Shown piece after piece: positions 60,831 to 64,000 of a stretch of DNA of 64,000 nt. The DNA is taken from contig CM043963.1 in NCBI GenBank assembly GCA_014529385.2, forward strand, positions 106,985,912 through 107,049,911. Direction: 5' to 3'. The position numbers were made by a program, and so were the translations under genes. Each line of letters opens with the position of its first letter. Position 1 is the stretch's first letter. A model generated the notes under the pieces. It was not told the DNA's origin, ran no database searches, and saw nothing but the letters and a program-made list of their open reading frames with translations. Source of the DNA: Adiantum capillus-veneris (taxonomy: Eukaryota > Streptophyta > Polypodiopsida > Polypodiales > Pteridaceae).

Positions 60831-61905
60831 AAGGGAAAATGCGAGGATTATCGATCTTGCTCCAAGATGTGGAGTCATGTTCTGAGAAAAGATCTCACCA
60901 CTCATGCTAGTGTTTAGAATGACTCTACACAAGGCTCCTCTTTAACTAGGATGAACGTAATAGATGGAAGCATTTATTTATTGATAAGGTTTTCTTACTC
61001 CACAAGAGGATAGTATGTGTACCAACACGTAATAAAATTAGGCACCAAATCCTTTATGAATGTCATGATAGTCTTAGCACGAGTCATCCCAAGCTAAGAA
61101 AGATCTATGCACTTGTACGTTGCTATACATTTGCATAAATGCGTACAAGATTATGTGTTTAATAAGGCCAGGTTAATAAGGAAAAAAAACTAAAATTACG
61201 AGGGTCCTTTCATTCCTTAGAGATCCTTGATGGCAAGCGGAAAAGTATCTCTATGGATTTCATAGTAGGACTATCGACTATTGTAGATGGTGGAAATTAT
61301 CCCATTTGAGTAGTGGTTGGCCATCTTGCCAAGATGTTTAGGTTTATTCCTACAAAGAATATCATGAAAAATCTAGAATTAGCAACAATATTTACCCTTA
61401 ATTTTCTAGGAAGCCTTTGATGCTATCTAAAAGGAGAAGCATGCCACATGGCGTACACATGGTTGTGGAGAATCTCTATACATTTCATGGCTTACCCACC
61501 AATATTGGAAGTGATCGCAATTGTAAGTTTACTAACCATTTTTAGCAATAAATATTCCAAATTTGGGTGCTAAGTATGTCTAAGTACAGCTAATCATCCT
61601 AAAATTGATGGCCTACCCCAACAGGGTAAATCTAGTCACAACGGATATCTTATGTACCTATGTAAGCAATCGAATTGGAACTTTATCTGCCAATTTTAAA
61701 GTTTTCTTGTAATAGTGCCAAGCATGTTTCTAGAGGGTTCAATCCCTTTATTTTAATGTACATCATTCATCCGCATTCACTAATTTCAGTAGAACGAGCC
61801 AATGAAAAGATCTAGCAAGTTAGGGTTGTAGGATTGTATCCCCACACGCACCATGTTAGTCCTACCAAGTAAGAAAAAATGGAGATATCCTACCTACCAT
61901 CATCA
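60831..61905 (+). pseudogene. Gypsy integrase remnant
   Basis: Scattered matches in several frames: RIVCVPTRNKIRHQILYECH and HPKLRKIYALV (HHCC region, ~61000-61110), SISMDFIVGLSTI (first Asp, ~61240-61280), and an NHPKIDGLPQQ block near 61590-61625 (Glu region). No LTRs were recognised at either end. Confidence 0.6.
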
Positions 61906-62914
61906 TCAAAACTTATGAACAAATTATACTTTCCAATAGTTTGATCTATAGTGGTTGGACCAAATTTGTCGTATTCATGAATGTTGCATTGAAACACAAT
62001 GAGTGCCACTCATATCCAATTCACATTGAGTACAAGGACACAACACCCTTCTAGGAGATAAGTACTCTGATTGGATGGGCATACCTCATCACGATTTCTC
62101 ATTATATACAAACTATTTCAAGTGGGATTAACCTATAGAACCTCCAGCCACCAACTTATTCTCACTACAAGTTGACATTTAGTATTGCTTGAGGATTAGT
62201 TTCTGGAATGACGTATATTTTTGAGGATGAGAGCCAAGGTTCAACCAAAGCATCTACCCACCTTGCTCTAATTTCTAAGTTCCACTATTCTATCTCTCAC
62301 TAGATTCTCTTATTCTCCCTCTCTATTTTTGCCTCACTTTCTCTATGTAACTAAAAGTTGCAGAATGGATTTAACATCAAATTTAGCGTTATTAAAAGAC
62401 ATTTTTTTAGAATACTAAAAAGTGTTTTGAAAGGAAGAATGCAAGATAGCTATCTTGAGATTATTTTTTAATTATACATTATGAGCTCAAAGCAAGGCAA
62501 GGAACAACCCCTAGCATATTTTTGGCTTTCATGATTTCTTGCCTTCTTCCACTATGCTATCATTAGGAAATTTCAGAGATCATTTGGAAGGCCATATGAA
62601 GAGAGAGAATAATAGAACGCGTCCAATGAGCACGAAGGCTACGTTACGTAGGAAAGTACGTGGAAAGACTCAAAAAATAGGAAAATAGCATAAAACTTTC
62701 ACGAATCTATGATTCTAGCATCGTAATTTCCTTCCTTTTACCGAGCTTTTAGGTGCTTGCATGTGGTCCCACTTCTGATATTCTCTTATGGTCATTAACG
62801 TACTGGAGGGTGACCATTAAGCCCGCACAAGATATTGGAATTCTAAAACACTTTCCCTCCATTAGAATGCTTTCAAAGTGAATCTCCCTCCACTAAAGAT
62901 TTTCTCTGAGAGCT
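61906..62914. other. Upstream region of the right-edge gene
   Basis: No coding signal. Probably gypsy tail at the left and 5' flank of the gene at 62915 at the right. A 'gtaggaaagtacgtgg' stretch lies near 62650; no confident promoter element. Confidence 0.35.
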
Positions 62915-64000
62915 ATGGCTTCCACGTCTTCTCGCCCAAGAGGCTCCAGGTGTTTACTGTCTCTCACACCAACAACCAACAACTGCACTTTGCCTAGAAG
63001 GCCAAGTAGTAGCATATCCTCAATTACAATACCAGCTTCAATAAGTGCAGAGAACCAATGGGTTGGACAAAGGATAAAAAAAGGTTCATGGGTCCTCATG
63101 CAACCAAGAAGACCCAAGAGGTCTAGTGGTATCAACGTTTACCGCTCAGCATGGAAGGCCAGAGTGTTGGATTTCAAAGTTGAAATCGGCAAAAGATCTG
63201 TAAAGGAAGTTCTTGTTCAGCATGTGTTTACCCATCCAGAGGTGATAGCAAACGGTGGAAATGTATCATATATACATCAACCACATTGCAATTGTAAGTA
63301 CTCTTGACATGTGAACTTACTGATACTCTCATTATAACTTTTCTTATATATTTTGCAATGTTTCTCCGGCTTGTTATGAGCAATGTCTCCATTCTTCACA
63401 GCTCAATTACATTAGATTTGTCATTTGTACTTATTGATACTCTTAGTTTAACTCTTCTTATATATATTGCAGATGTTTATCCCTCTTCTTATGAGCAATG
63501 GGAGCCTGTGGAGTGCATAATAGGACTCTTCCATGTTGTTCATGCCCACATTGGTTCTCTACAGTATTCAGGGAGGAGCAACAAAAGATTGGCTGATGAG
63601 GGAATATTTTTTTATGACCAGTTCTACCAACTCAGCTCAGGGAATAAGAATGGCATGTTGGTGAAAGTGCCTCTACCAACCGATTGGAACATTGTGGACT
63701 GGCCAGTTCCCGAGGAAACAATGGTGGAGGCAATGCGAAGTAAGCTCTACAAGGATATACAAAGGTCTCTACGTAGCTCTATTCCCACCAAACTGGTTAG
63801 AATTGCAAACTTTTGTCCTGTTGCACTCTTCATAGAGCTGTTTCATAGCTACAACATCCGTGTTACAAAAACTATGTTCATGTGCAAGTCATTTCAGCAG
63901 TCATCCTGTGACAAACTTCTTGACAGAGGATGGTATGCAAAGGAAGAGATTGGTTTACGGTGCGAGGTCGCGCTTGATACTCTAGTTGTCAAGTACATGA
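62915..64000 (+). CDS. Unrecognised host protein, two exons seen, truncated by window edge
   Basis: Exon 1 62915-63293 (donor CAATT|GTAAGT) and exon 2 63473 to beyond 64000 (acceptor TTGCAG|ATGTTT) join through a split Tyr codon to about 302 residues with no stop. The Ser/Thr/Arg-rich first ~45 residues resemble an organelle transit peptide (inference). Then WVGQRIKKGSWVLMQPRRP, WKARVLDFKVEIGKRSVKEV, HVFTHPEVIANGGNVSYIHQ, WEPVECIIGLFHVVHAHIGS, EGIFFYDQFYQLSSG, LPTDWNIVDWPVPEE and the Cys-containing VTKTMFMCKSFQQSSCDKL. KGSWV...ARVLDF could be an SH3-like or BAH-like barrel, but I cannot assign a family. Codon order, absence of stops over 526 bp of exon 2 and good splice sites support a real gene. 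Confidence 0.75.
63294..63472 (+). other. 179-bp intron with a duplicated 3' splice region
   Basis: 63312-63388 repeats 63425-63503 at an offset of 114-115 bp (shared 'tgatactct', 'cttatata', 'atgtttctcc/atgtttatcc', 'ttatgagcaatg'). The upstream copy of the acceptor has lost its AG (ttttgcaATG versus attgcagATG). Confidence 0.85.

Overview
The window is nuclear DNA of a vascular plant with a large, repeat-rich genome. It contains host genes with GT-AG introns, nested Ty1/copia and Ty3/gypsy LTR retrotransposons primed from initiator Met-tRNA, a plant-type LINE, and long (GA)n, (CT)n and (AC)n tracts. I suspect a fern or another non-angiosperm, because one short gene is stretched across 30 kb of retrotransposons, but nothing here proves the lineage. 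There is no prokaryotic, plasmid, phage or CRISPR signal.

The most informative host gene is a HIT-domain nucleotide hydrolase of the HINT4 type. Six exons encode about 151 residues. Exon 1 (6702-6800, with the Cys-x-x-Cys motif) is separated from exons 2-6 (36629-37340, with the HLHLH active site) by one intron of about 29.8 kb. That intron holds most of the mobile elements in the window. A second host gene starts at 62915 and runs off the right edge; I do not recognise its family. A degenerate SWIM zinc-finger coding remnant lies at 1550-1858.

Layout: 1-2738 decayed coding remnant and AT-rich spacer. 3291-6129 truncated gypsy element A (minus strand) whose LTR has long inverted ends. 6591-6800 HIT exon 1. 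Inside the intron: gypsy integrase remnant G (minus), split by the internally deleted gypsy F (7609-10678, TSD CTTTG); LTR fragment M; gypsy RT and gag remnants (12.3-13.9 kb); LTR D split by copia C (14778-19563, TSD TAGTC); the large chromodomain gypsy E (19925-26529, minus); gypsy H with 5' LTR, PBS and gag start (26854-28370); a LINE (28338-35290, minus) split by copia I (28589-33901, TSD AGTAG); and another gypsy remnant (35440-35870). After the HIT gene come gypsy leftovers and LTR K (38.4-40.1 kb), the long degraded gypsy B (40132-47007, minus), a microsatellite-rich stretch with a candidate tRNA-derived SINE (47-50.8 kb), copia J (50780-55093, lacking reverse transcriptase), GA-rich duplicated DNA (55.1-58.8 kb), a very decayed gypsy pol (59.5-61.9 kb) and the unknown host gene.

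I see no complete, uninterrupted autonomous element. Elements I and E come closest, each disabled by a few stops and frameshifts. Many of the disabling changes look like CAG to TAG or TGG to TGA, as expected from deamination of methylated cytosine in silenced elements. No new multi-gene system is evident. The notable items are the giant-intron HIT gene, several structurally odd retrotransposon derivatives and the unrecognised gene at the right edge.
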